A stretch of DNA of 64,000 bases from Trichoplusia ni (taxonomy: Eukaryota; Arthropoda; Insecta; Lepidoptera; Noctuidae). The stretch lies in the NCBI RefSeq assembly GCF_003590095.1, contig NC_039488.1:3844001-3908000 (forward strand), written 5' to 3'. A model generated the notes under the pieces. It was not told where the DNA came from. It was given only the letters and a program-made list of their open reading frames with translations, and searched no databases. Shown in pieces: positions 1 to 11,300 of this stretch; the stretch's first letter is position 1; the number at the start of each line of letters is the position of its first letter. Made by a program: the position numbers and the translations under genes.

Positions 1-215
1 CCTTGGTTAGACTGGCTGTCACACTTTTTCAAGCTTCTGACTACCTGTAACGACTGTGAAAGATGTAGGAATAACAGCCGGGACCCAAAATTTAACGTGT
101 CTTCCGAAACACGGAGGAACTCGTTATGATAAAGATCGTCATTCATCTACGGACCAACCGCGTCAAGCATAGCTTAACCTGTGATCGAATCACTTATGCG
201 GTTATAGCTTAGCCA
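1..215 (+). repeat. 3' part of dispersed repeat B
   Basis: The first 215 bases are nearly the same as 31487-31700 and clearly related to 25380-25510. Shared landmarks are 'ccttggttagactggctgtc', 'agatgtaggaataacagc' and 'cttccgaaacacggaggaa'. Complete copies start with a CATCATCATCGGCCTAGCC-like segment; here the start lies outside the window. It has no coding content that I can defend, and its mobility class is not recognised. Confidence 0.75.
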
Positions 216-359
216 CGAGCTCCTCGTAATGAAATATGTTACAAAAACGGGTAAAAGTTGCGTGCACACACAGAGTACTTTTATTCGATATAAATATACT
301 TCACAGCGTGAACTGACGTCGAAGCGGAGAACGGATAGTGTATCCATATTTTCATGCGT

Positions 360-640
360 TATCTATACTGATATATATGTCTAAAGCTGAAGAGTTTGTT
401 TTTTGTTTGGACGCGCTAATCTCAGGAACTATTGAAATTGAAAAATTATTTGTGTGTTAAATAGACCATTCATCGAGGAAGGCTTAAGGCTATATATAAT
501 CACGCTGCGACTTATAGGAGCGAAGATACAATGGAAAATGTAGAAAAAAACAGGGAAAATGATTCATTTTCGAGGACTTACGTTCAAAATTTCCTAACTT
601 ATATCTTCTAACGTTACGCGGACGAAGTCGCGGGCAACAG
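360..640 (+). mobile_element. Helitron-like non-autonomous repeat
   Basis: It opens with 'tctatactgatatatatgtc' and 'aaagctgaagagtttgtttt' and ends with 'acgcggacgaagtcgcggg' followed by 'caacagccag'. The same beginning, middle ('ggagcgaagatacaat') and end recur at 60926-61174, where the end is CAACAGCTAG followed by T. A TC start, a GC-rich 3' end and a CTAG terminus are what Helitrons show, but no helicase is present, so the class is inferred. Confidence 0.55.
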
Positions 641-3570
641 CCAGTTCTTCTATATAATCACAGCATGTCTTGTCTAGTATGATTGTCTATCTGTTCTTTT
701 GCCCTTGTTTTTAAGTAAAATTTCTTTAGGCGCGACTAGGAATTAACTGTACGACAATGCAACGATATTTTGCTGTGTACCATCCGATTATTAAATATTT
801 TGATGTTTTCAATAGATATTTTATAATATATAATCTAATATTGATTATATAATATATAATCTGATATTATATAATCATAAAATAATAATGTCCTCGTATT
901 AGGATCTTCAATTAGAATTGATAAAAGGCTTTGAGGCGGCATTGATATAAGGCTTTCTTGGTTCCGAAATGTTTACAATCTCGTACAATGAAAGTTGAAG
1001 GTAAATATGATCTGATTACCTTACTGACTACACTCACCTTTCATTATTATTATTTTCCACTTCCCGAATAATTAAACTGTATGCCAATTGAATATCTAAC
1101 AAACAATTTATTACTACGCTTCGATCTTATTGAATTCTGTTCTGGATAATGTTTATAACCTTTCTTCTTTTCTTGCAAGTTTTAAAATGTACTTTTAAAT
1201 AACTTATAGCCCAAAATATTTTTTAGTTAATCAAATCGAAGAAAAGTTCCACAAATAATCAACAATTTCGTGTCAAGAAAGCATTTACCGATTGATTAAA
1301 GCACTAAATACTTTTGATCACTTCACATCTTAGCAAGCGAAGTTAAATTGGATATTACTTTTCGTAAAATACGTAGCGCTGCGGAAAATTCGCGCGCTTT
1401 TCCTTAAATCATGAAAACCGTAAGGCGCGCCCGGCGGCCTGGCGACGACTGAAAGCCTGAAAACGATAAACGGCAACATCACACGGCTATCTCAATGTTA
1501 TTAGCACCATCACTCTAACGAGATGTTCAGGTAAACTTGTTTACTGTAAACGCTCGTTTCACACACATTTTGGTCTTCACATAATGTTACATTTCATTGC
1601 TACATGTGATTTATTGTGAAGAACATACTGTGGTTAAATTAAAATTCACTGGCGAATTGAAGACTTACGTTTTGAAGTTGTTTAAGAATAGCTGACATTA
1701 CATTAGTTTCAAAAATTACTAAACATTCGCTTTTTTTTTAATTTATAAATCTGTTTATTTAAAAAGATACTCCATCACACAGTTTATGAAATTAATAGTG
1801 TGTGTGGGTGTGTAGTGAATTTTTTTAGTCAGTATTTTCGATATTATGATAATCTTTATTTATTTATTAAATTCTCGCGTCACAATATTAGTTACCATAG
1901 TCATCCGAAACGGCTTGAACGATTGCTATGGAATATTTTAGGCACATTTTGCAAGTCTGAGTATCGGCTCTATTTGTGTTTTATACCCCCAATTGATGAG
2001 GGTTGTCCACCGCTAACTTTTGTTCATATGTAATGTCATTTCTTCACCGAAAACCGCTAGAAATGACGCAAAAAACGTTTGTCTCGGATCAGCTGGTATC
2101 TCATAAAATTGATTTCTTAATCATGAGCCGACGCTACGGGTCGCGATACTAGTCGGGCGACCCCGATAAATACGCGTGCGTAAATCGTTGAATCATTTAA
2201 TAAAAATTATGATAGTTTGTTTTGTTAAGCGGCCTTTTTCATCAGTCAATCTTCATAAAATAATTAGTTCTTGATGTATCTCTGGAAGCAACGCAGAGCA
2301 GCGTCCCTTTTCCACAACTCCGATAACATAAGGCTAGCTTGTTGTTTGCTCTTAATAACAAAAAATAACTTTAATATTCTCCAACATTTTAGCGATAGAC
2401 ATTTAACCCACGACTCCAGACTGGTTTTACTGGGTACGTCGCAAGAATACGACACCCCTCTACGTCTTCCCCAGTGCCAAGGACCTTCATGAGGATTTAT
2501 ACCGTATCTAAAACATTTCTTTTTCCACCTTTCGCATCTTCAAGTATCTTTCTCAATGAGCTACCGTAGAATAGTTTATCTTTATCGCTTTATTCGAATC
2601 CAATTGAAACAAATGAAAATTTTAACTTAAGCAAGTACGTACGGTATAAAACCAGGTCATGTCATATCGGAATTTCATAAACGAGCTTATAATAACGTGT
2701 TAAGCAAGAATAACATTAATTGTCAACCCAAATCAGCTGCTCAAATGTCAAACCTCTCGCCCAGGCGTATCAATGATTCAAACTAACAAATGGCAAAGGA
2801 TTTGAGTACAACCCCAGGGAACAGCTATCGATCACTGCTTAATATCTATAACTGAAGTCGGAACGGCAACGATCGTCGCGATATAAATTACGAGTTTAAT
2901 GTTGGAAACAGGATTTGACAACGAAAGGAACTAAGGTTGTGTAGTAAGAATCTTATGGGAAAACTAAATTAAATTAATGATGATTAGTTAGTGAAGACAA
3001 TAACTATCGTGGACCAATGAAGTCCTTAACCAATTACAACATAAATGAATAACATGGTGCTTATATCTATTTACAATATAATTATGTAATGGTTGTTCAC
3101 AACAGAATTATGTAAATGATTGTTCCATGTATAAAAAGGATACATAATAAAGAATAAAGAGACTTAAAGTACATGGAGGGCTAATAGTCGTATATAACAG
3201 CAAGAGGGGAGCAAACTAGCCGCTGAACCCACGGGAACATAAAATCGGTATAAAAACTGTCTGTGTACCAAGTCTTCTAAATCCATTTAGTAGTTTTTGC
3301 GTGAAAGAGGAACAAACTCATAAATCCATACGGACAAACTTTCGCATTTATAATATTAGTAGGATAAGGGCTTGAATCAATGGCCAATTTATGCCAATTT
3401 ATTATGGCAAAAAAAAATCCATTCCTTTCTTTCTTTAATTCCTAAATATTTCACAAATTATACAAACATGTGTAGATTATTATATTACATTGGAATATAA
3501 TTTTTGATTCACATAATCAGTATATCTTATTATTTGTCCACAGATTCGTAGTCATCAATAGAATTAAAAT
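641..3570. other. Intergenic stretch, no gene recognised
   Basis: AT-rich DNA with stops in all frames. Short open frames around 1800-2033 and 2264-2492 have no recognisable domain, splice context or protein-like composition. About 3255-3370 is a minus-strand fragment of a common short repeat ending 'cgcatttataatattagt', which recurs at 13440-13550, and in plus orientation near 21741 and 34470. A GC-rich patch around 1420-1450 is unexplained. Confidence 0.5.
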
Positions 3571-3579
3571 TTTGGAAAA

Positions 3580-6046
3580 ATGGCAAGTGGTAAGTAAGAT
3601 TATTTTCCCACCTACATATATTTTTACTTTGGCAAAACAAGTAATTATTTGGGTCAAACTTTAAAAACAGTTTATCTTCAGGCCAATACTAATAGGCATT
3701 CATGTTTTGTTATAGCAAATGTACTGGATCAAATGGCGAAATTTGACTTTAAGTCCCCAGTTAAAATTACTTTATTATTTGAAGACAGTGATGATGATCT
3801 AGAAATTGTTAATGAAAATCATCAGGAAGGTAATTTCGAGACTGATAGTAATAAGCAAGATAATACAACTCTAGAAGAAAATAGCAGAACGAAGAATCTT
3901 CAAATTGAAACGGAATCGCAACAAAATTCTAAAGATTCAAACGAAACCCTCTTAAAACAACTTATGAACGCTACACTAAAGGACTTGTTGAATAAAACTT
4001 GCCGCACTGGGAACCAATCAAAAGAAAATGAGCTAGATAAAACCATGCCAAACCTTCAAATAGAGAAACCAGGCAATATTTTCAATGAGCCTGTATGCCA
4101 ATGCAAAATTTCTTCTGAGGCTTCTTTCGAGCAACCCACCTGTTTTACTTTTGGAGCTCAAAACGAAACTATACAGATTAAACAGTACGCTGCGCATCAT
4201 CATGACCATACTACCAGAGCGCCATCATCTCTTGGAGGTGATTTACTAAATACGTTATCTGAAAATTTAATTAGTGTCATGGTTTCTTTTTATCACTATA
4301 GACTAAATAAAAGAGATGGAGATGACTACCAGAAAAGAAAAGAAGCATTCATTCAACTCAAAGACCATTACTTTGAATTGTCATACCACACTATGGTATC
4401 GATAATAATTCCTCAAGAGCATAACAAATATTTTACAAATATATTTTTACAAAACACTGTTACGATAGCCAATAATAAACCTGGATTAGGAACATGTCAT
4501 AGAGGTCACTTGGAACCAATTTTTATTGAATTACTGATATGGTCAAAATTTAAAAAGTCGATAATTGATCGAAAAGGTTTGAACTTAGGCTTACATAAAG
4601 AACAATGTTTAAGTAAACCATTAAGAAACAACTGGCCATTTTCTGAAACAACTCCTACCCAAAGGCAGCCAAAAACTGACAACGTGTGTGTATTTTCTTC
4701 TAAAAGTACAGGTGTGAAAGTGAATGTTAATCGAGAAATATTCATAGATTGTCTCAAAACACAAAATCACAACACGGTGGAACGTCAAGGAGTTCAAAAC
4801 CAGAACCAAGCATATGCCACTTACCAAACTGGGTCAACGAATAGAATTAAGACACATGCGAGTGACAATCAAACAAATAATTCACAGAACTATAATTTAA
4901 AATTGAATTGTCGCCTAACTCCATATAGTTTGACACATAATTCTAGAACCAATCCAATTAAAAATAAGGCGGGACCAATTCAAGGTTCTCGGAATATTGA
5001 ACATCTACGTAAGAATTGCCAAGCCGACTTTCAACTTAGACAAAAGCAATCAAACAATGAAATTCACTCTTCTGGATGGGTCAGCGCAATGAATGAAAAC
5101 ATCAATCCTCAAAATATGGTAAGTGTAGAACTACCCGCATTGTCATTATACTGATTTAAAAAACTTTCTTATATCTTTCCATCACTTCACAATTCACAGA
5201 ACAGAGCCCACAAATTTAGGTTGAACATGGTTCCAAGATTAAGAGGTTTGTCACCAGCCAGCTTTCCTAATGTTTAATTTAAAGATATATAAAGACTATT
5301 TTCACTGTAGTATATTCTGTGTAATTAATTTCCCCTGCACACCATATAGATTCATTTGTGAGAAAAAACACATTGCTTACCTTGTGTTTTTCTTTTACAG
5401 CTTAATTTAAACTTACAAACTAGAATGACTGAAGACGTAGCTCCACAAATGCCATTTATATCCAATGTTATGTCATTGAATCCAAAAGCCCAAAATACCA
5501 GCAACGGCAGCTGCTGTGTGTGTGGAAAAATAACGAACATAGTCTGTTCGAAATCCAGAAGCCCTTCTTATTGCAGCTTCCTGTGCCAGGTAATATGTGT
5601 GACAGTTTCTAGAGTGGCCCCAATTCTGCTATCTACAATAGCCGATGAATGAAAATTGGCTTAAAATTACACTTTTCGTATTCTCTTAAGCATTTTTCCT
5701 ACACAATTATTGGAAATTTAATGGGACGGTACACACAAGGAAAATACAATGAATTTTCAATTATTGTGTTGGCTTAATGATTAAGAGAATAGGGATAAAT
5801 TATATATTTAATCCAACTGCCATTTATTCATCGGCCTTTGTATATAGCAGAATCGGGACCCTGGAATAAAACTTAATACAACATACATTTTTTTTCGTTT
5901 ACTCTAGTCCCTTAAACTATGTAATTCTGAAAATTGTATTTTGAGCATTCTGTTATCGTGTAACAAAAAATTAAAGCTTAAAAATTTAAGTCCTGACCAT
6001 TTTCTTTTTCTTTCAGGAATTAGACGGATGGTGCAGGAATACATAA
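3580..6046 (+). CDS. Low-complexity protein with C-terminal MYND-like zinc finger
   Basis: Four exons fit in phase: 3580-3589, 3671-5118, 5401-5589 and 6017-6046, giving 558 residues and a TAA stop. The ATG (MAS...) precedes a strong GTAAGT donor. The acceptor at 3670 restores the frame; the one at 3641 would hit a stop. Residues 1-45 form a compact start (VYLQANTNRHSCFVIANVL), followed by an acidic run, then about 400 Asn/Gln/Ser/Lys-rich residues of probable disorder. The last two exons encode CCVCGKITNIVCSKSRSPSY-CSFLCQELDGW, with C-x2-C, YC-x3-C and a CQ..D.W tail as in MYND fingers. One ligand of the second C-x2-C pair is Ser and the terminal His/Cys are missing, so only part of the fold may bind zinc. 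MYND fingers are usually protein-interaction modules; no enzyme domain is visible. The MITE at 5614-5871 lies in the last intron. The function is not recognised. Confidence 0.65.
5614..5871. mobile_element. Palindromic MITE, family A (copy 1)
   Basis: It starts 'ggccccaattctgctat' and ends 'atagcagaatcgggaccc', with matching inner arms 'gccgatgaatg' and 'cattTattcatcggc' and a second inner pair around 'cacaattattggaaattt'. Other copies lie at 13625-13846, 18930-19180, 22508-22745, 22745-22917, 30178-30320 and 44047-44298. No coding capacity. It sits in the last intron of the MYND-like gene. Confidence 0.75.
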
Positions 6047-6117
6047 TGCCCCTCGTAATGTATCATAAGCACAATTCCCAAACAAGACGTTGTAAATATT
6101 AAATAATATGTAGTCGA

Positions 6118-6123
6118 AATAAA
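6118..6123 (+). terminator. Poly(A) signal of the MYND-like gene
   Basis: An AATAAA hexamer lies about 70 bases after the TAA stop, in an A/T-rich context. This is a normal spacing for a short 3' UTR. Confidence 0.6.
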
Positions 6124-6285
6124 AAATAATTTATCGTTTATTATCGTTTGTTTTTATCTACATAATATGTACCTATTCAAACTACATACAACTACATTCT
6201 AATGACTGATTCATCAATGCAAAATTCTACTTCCTACTAATATTACATACGCGAAAATTTGTACGTATGGATGTTTGTTCCTCCT

Positions 6286-7220
6286 TCACGAAAAAACCCC
6301 TGATGAACACATTTTCATCCCGATTTCCTCTCCACCCACGATTACAAGCATGGGTTGGATTGCCCCACCGTAGCCCGTCCCGCTGACAGATTCGCTAGAA
6401 TGAACTCTTAATTCCCAGGGCTGATTGCCGGCCAAGACACACCCAGCTTCATAAGTGACAGTCCGAAAAACGCGGACGATTCTATTAACGACAGCGCGCT
6501 GTAAGCTGAGCAAAACTGCTCGCTTTTTGGCCGTCATTGCGTCAGACCAAATGACCGAGACCTACAGGAGACGACTCCCGATATCAGGGCCCATAATGTT
6601 TGGTAGGAGACGCCCGAGACCTGCGGCAGCCCGTAGTCTCAGCGTTAGCCATTTTAAGTGCTGTAAAAAGCTCAATCCTCTGTCGAGGACCAATCCCAAC
6701 TCCCAGGTACTTCATCGTGCCCGAAAGTGGGATGGTCGCGTCCTCCAATGTATAATCGGCTCCGAGGGCCGCACAGCACCAGTGCTTCGGTCTTTTCCAA
6801 AGCTAGTAATCTGAGTAATAGAGAAGACTGGAGTAATCTGCGTAATACTCGACCTGTTTTGCTGGGAGTACAGCGACTCGATTGGCCCAGTCGTACCCGA
6901 TGTTCCACAGCAGAGATCCTATGACCCTGTAGAACACCGCACCGATGGTTGCCAGTGAAAGCCGAATACACTGGAATACGCGATAAATCATGCTGCAAAT
7001 ATAGCGGTACTCCATGATATGGGCCGCCTCAATGCCCTTTTGCGGTAGCGAATTGAAAGCATCGCTGATGTTGAGCGATACCGAGTACGCTATTTCTCAA
7101 CACGACACAGACTTCGCGGCGAACATCTTTACGATACCCAGAGCGTCGAGTGTTGACCGGCGTGCCCTATAACCAAACTGGGATTCAGACAACTCCTCCA
7201 GTTCAACATGTTAATACGCA
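6286..7220 (-). pseudogene. Degenerate R1-clade non-LTR retrotransposon RT fragment
   Basis: Reading the minus strand from 7220 down to 6286 through several frames gives reverse-transcriptase landmarks in the right order. These are SESQFGYRARRSTLDALG, then VSLNISDAFNSLP, then GSLLWNIGYDWANR directly followed by a YADY box in place of YADD. Next come KTEALVLCGPRS and PTFGHDEV, and finally RTVTYEAGCVLAGNQPWEL. The order and wording match the palm, thumb and C-terminal part of R1-type elements, which are known in arthropods. Frameshifts, in-frame stops (for example just after KMFAAKSVSC) and the altered catalytic box show it is dead. The endonuclease and N-terminal parts are absent, as is usual for a truncated copy. 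It has no connection with the neighbouring host genes. Confidence 0.75.
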
Positions 7221-7226
7221 GTACCC

Positions 7227-7891
7227 ATAGCTGAAGGAGTATAATATTTGCTCTAACGAGCTAAAGGCGTAGCCTTATAGAGTCCTTCGTCGCTCGTTTC
7301 CAGCGCCAAATATGGTCACGTGACTCCATTTCAAATTACCCGCGACTCGAAAAGTCGCTGCCTCATGCAGTCGCTGCACAGTGCGTTAAGAACCTGGTTT
7401 GTGTGTCATCGTGTTTTATTGAATAATGAATCGATACAGATTAGAGGCAAAAAAACACAACGACAAAGCTCAACATTTTGAGCTTTATCGCTACATATCA
7501 TATGACCAGATTTGTCGCTGCAAACGAGCGACGAGCAACTGCAAAGGCCGTAGTTCATCATTTTCAGCTTTGTCGCTACTTTTCCTTCGACCATATTTTG
7601 TCGCTTTTTTGAGACGCGGGCAATTTAAAAGTGGGATCACGTGATCAGATTTATCGCTGCAAACGAGCGACGAGCGACCATGAGGCTACGCCTTTATGTC
7701 TAGAATTTAAGTAATAAACAGTCATTTTATAGTAAGTAGAATATAAGCTCTCACTCTTTTGCAACGCCTGAAAAAGGCCGTTAAGCTGAACTTCAATTAT
7801 ATGTATTTAACAACTGTACAACCTTAACATGCAAATAAACATTTTGAATTTGAATTTGAACTTTAGCTCGTTAGAACAAATATTATATCCT
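7227..7891. mobile_element. MITE family C interrupted by a LINE tail
   Basis: The left end reads 'tataatatttgctctaac' then 'gagctaaaggcgtagcct'. The right end is its inverse but split: 'aggctacgccttta' at 7683-7696 and 'ctttagctcgttagaac' from about 7861. Removing 7697-7865 joins the right TIR. The removed piece ends in '(tttgaa)n' after 'caaataaacattt', like a LINE 3' end, and CTTTA occurs on both sides as a 5-base target duplication. The interior repeats 'cgctcgtcgctcg'-type words. A related element spans 38509-39618. Confidence 0.65.
7697..7865 (+). mobile_element. 5'-truncated LINE 3' end nested in a MITE
   Basis: A short insert with no open frame, containing 'aacgcctgaaaaaggccgtt' and 'atgcaaataaacatt', ending in a TTTGAA repeat. 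It is flanked by CTTTA duplications and splits the right inverted repeat of the surrounding MITE. Tail and duplication indicate target-primed insertion; the LINE family is not determined. Confidence 0.55.
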
Positions 7892-8314
7892 AATTTTTAC
7901 TTGGCAGCACAAGCTTTGTTGTCAACTATGTCAATGTCAAATCGCAAATTGGCAGCTGTCAAATGTCAGTTTGTTTAGTGTTCAGTTCACTGTGTTGGAT
8001 TATTGTGCTGAGCTTGAGCAGAAGCAAAGTGTGTTATTCTTGAAACTCGCAATAATTCTCGATGTTTATGTGCAATGAAAACTCAAGACTTATTATATAT
8101 ATCAACTAAAAGTGATTGCTATAATAAGAATTAGTAGAACAAACGAAACGACTTCAGTTAAATTATAATGTTAAACAGTTTCAGTTAAGATGTCATTAGA
8201 GAAAGTGTTGATTCGCACACTGCATTCATACGTTTGAAGATGTTATTATTTTTCAATTTATTTCCGCATTATTGTAATCGGTTTCGTAATTTGAGTACTA
8301 ATTCCGAATATAAA

Positions 8315-11300
8315 ATGTGGTATGCCGCCTTGGTGCGCTTCATACGAAGACGACTAGTGTTAGGCATAATTTTCGCGTCTTCATTAACTTATTGCATTGT
8401 CAGTTTTCTCAGAGAGGTTAGTACTATTTATTATGTATTGTGTTCTTTGTCAGATATTACCTAGTGGCTCGTCACCCCTTTTGATAAATACAAAACCCCT
8501 TTAGGCTATACAGTCTGATTACATCAGCTATCAATTACATCTAGATAAGTTATCATTTAAAAAAATTGAAATAGGAAGTAAGAATAATATAATATAGTTA
8601 TCATACACCAAATACCAACGTGTTCATTATGAATTGAAATATTTAATTATAATTAACTTAATGTTTGTGTTTGTTTCAGTATTATGAACCATCTTGTAAA
8701 ATGTTTATAGTTTTTCAAATTCTTGTTTTCATGTCTAAGCTGGCACTATTTTATGCCAGTCCATATTTGCTTAAAGGTTGTTATTTACAGGGTAGCAGCA
8801 GAGGTATGATTTATCAAGATGTAGCATTTGAACGGAAGCCCTTTGTATGGAGAACACTTCAGGAACATAATGATACAATAGACAATTTAATATGCAGAAA
8901 CTCGGTACAAGGAAAGCAATTACTTGTAGATGATAGAGGTAAGCTTAACAATAAAATTCTGCAAAAAAAATAATTTATATTATACCTCATTTGTTTGTTT
9001 GAACACGCTAATCTCCTTAATTACTGGTACCTTTAGAGATTTTCTTTGATGATGAAAAGCCCTTATATTTTGACTATAGGATATATACCATCACCCTATG
9101 AAATGAAAATAGGAAGGCAGGTAGATATGCAGGCACTTTTTAACTATTAGTCCATTTTAAAAAATCCTCTTAACATAGTTATTCATTGCCATACGGAGCA
9201 AGTCACACACAACAGGTAGTACTTAATAGTTTTGGGTTACCATTGAGCAATGCATTGTTTTGACCATAGTATGATGTAATGAATCTACTTTGGATTATCC
9301 TTATTTGTTCTGCTATAGAGCAGGTGGTGGCTGGTCTGAATACTCAATCACATTAAAAGTTTTTATGATGCTCCTGCATCCTCTTGCTAGTTTTAGGATC
9401 TGGACTCCCATAAAAAGTTGGCTGCCGTTATCAATTACTAGCTGACCCGGCGAACTTCGTACCGCCTTAGCGTAGCTTTGATGCACTACTTTATTTTGTA
9501 TAGTTGACCTATCTTAGGTATGAGTACCTATTCAATTTAAACTGGAATCTATAATATCCTGCATATATAAATTAATCCCTATTTCCCTGGTCTCGCCATA
9601 TCTGAAAAGGACCTAATTTTATTAAATACAAAACAAAATATATATTTTCATAATAGTGTTTAGAGAATAGTTGTTCTGCCAACATTCTGTGCATTTCCAT
9701 CAGCAGTAATGGCATCCCGAAGATGAATGTATTCCTCGGAACGGAGTTTTGCCCGGTTCAACCTGATAAATGTCAATCGTTCAGTTTCAACTTTCATATT
9801 TTATAATTTTTTGAAAATAATACAAATAGTAAACCTATACAAATTTCGCATATCCTATTATAACTGAATGCAGCTCTGTGGGGATTAAACACAACATTTC
9901 TATGTCGATTTCGATTCCGTTGAAGTTCATTTCGCGCTTCGCGTTGCTCATCAGTTTGATTTGCTCGTAGATTTCTTTGACTTGCCGTATTTTGAGTTCT
10001 GCGGCCTAAATTTGTACGTCTGGTTAAAAACTGAAAATAAAAAGCTCTCATATATTTTCTGTACAACCAAATTGTAATATTATGTAGTCACCAAAAGTTA
10101 CCAAAAATCGATATGAAGCTGTCAACTTACCGTAATTAACAAACAAAAAACTTCTTAGTCTTTATAACAAAACAAAAACTTAGAAAGCGGTTATGGATGT
10201 GATGCCACAGATTACCACAGTTTTTTTTTTTTTAACTGGCTTGGCTGTTCAGCCATTCGCCAATGACGCCAATGTCAAGTTAGGGAAACAGATACTACCA
10301 CAGATTACTAAATAGGATATGCGAAATTTGTATAGGTTTACTATTTGTATTATTTTCAAAAAATTATAAAATAGTGCAATAGAATTTAATTAAGTAACCA
10401 CGTTTCCGAACAAACTTAATTAAGTAACCACGTTTCCGAACAAACGATGCTCTTTTAATATAGTCTATGGCTGTGAATGACGTTGACATTCGTAAAAAAA
10501 AAAATGACATTCGTAACGCGCGTTTTTTAAAATATGCAAAATTAAATGTATACTTTTCAATATTTCTGAGAGATTTTCTTAATATTTTTTTCCGTAAGAA
10601 CCATCCTTGGACTTCCACAAACATTAAAAAAAAAGAATTATCGAAATCGGTTCAGCCGTTCACACGTGATGCCATGACAACGCGAAACGGGTTTCATTTT
10701 TATATATATAGATAAGTCATATCTCCAATTGTTTCTCTTACTCTCTAGTAATCCTTAATTCCTTTCTGAAATCTGAATATCAAGAGTCAACAACAAAAGC
10801 AAATTAAAGTCATATAATATTATGATGAGTCAAACACTTATAATGACAAAATATTTGTATGAGTTCCCACTCACAAGAATATTTTGAGCAGATAAGTCGA
10901 TATCTCTTCAATACATCCTTTTAAACCATGACGTGAAGTTGTTTACGAAAATAAGCCCACGTCTAAAAAATTACGAACTTGGCTATGAATTGATAACAAA
11001 TATTATGAAGTAAATTAAATCAGTTCTTTATGCGTCTATAATGGTTTCAAATTCGTCTATGGGGATCATAGAATAATATCAACAAATACTAATCTTTTAT
11101 TGATAATATGCTACAATACGGAGACGAAAAAAAATTCTTCAGAGTTCTCTTCTAATTGGCATGGTTCAACATCTATACCTATTACACTAATCTGTGTCTT
11201 TTCTCCCACTCTTTACTGCTCCCTAACTGTGGAGAAGTAAAAGCACAATGGCCTCCATAATAGCTGTCTTTGATTAAAATTAATAAAGATTTAAATTATG

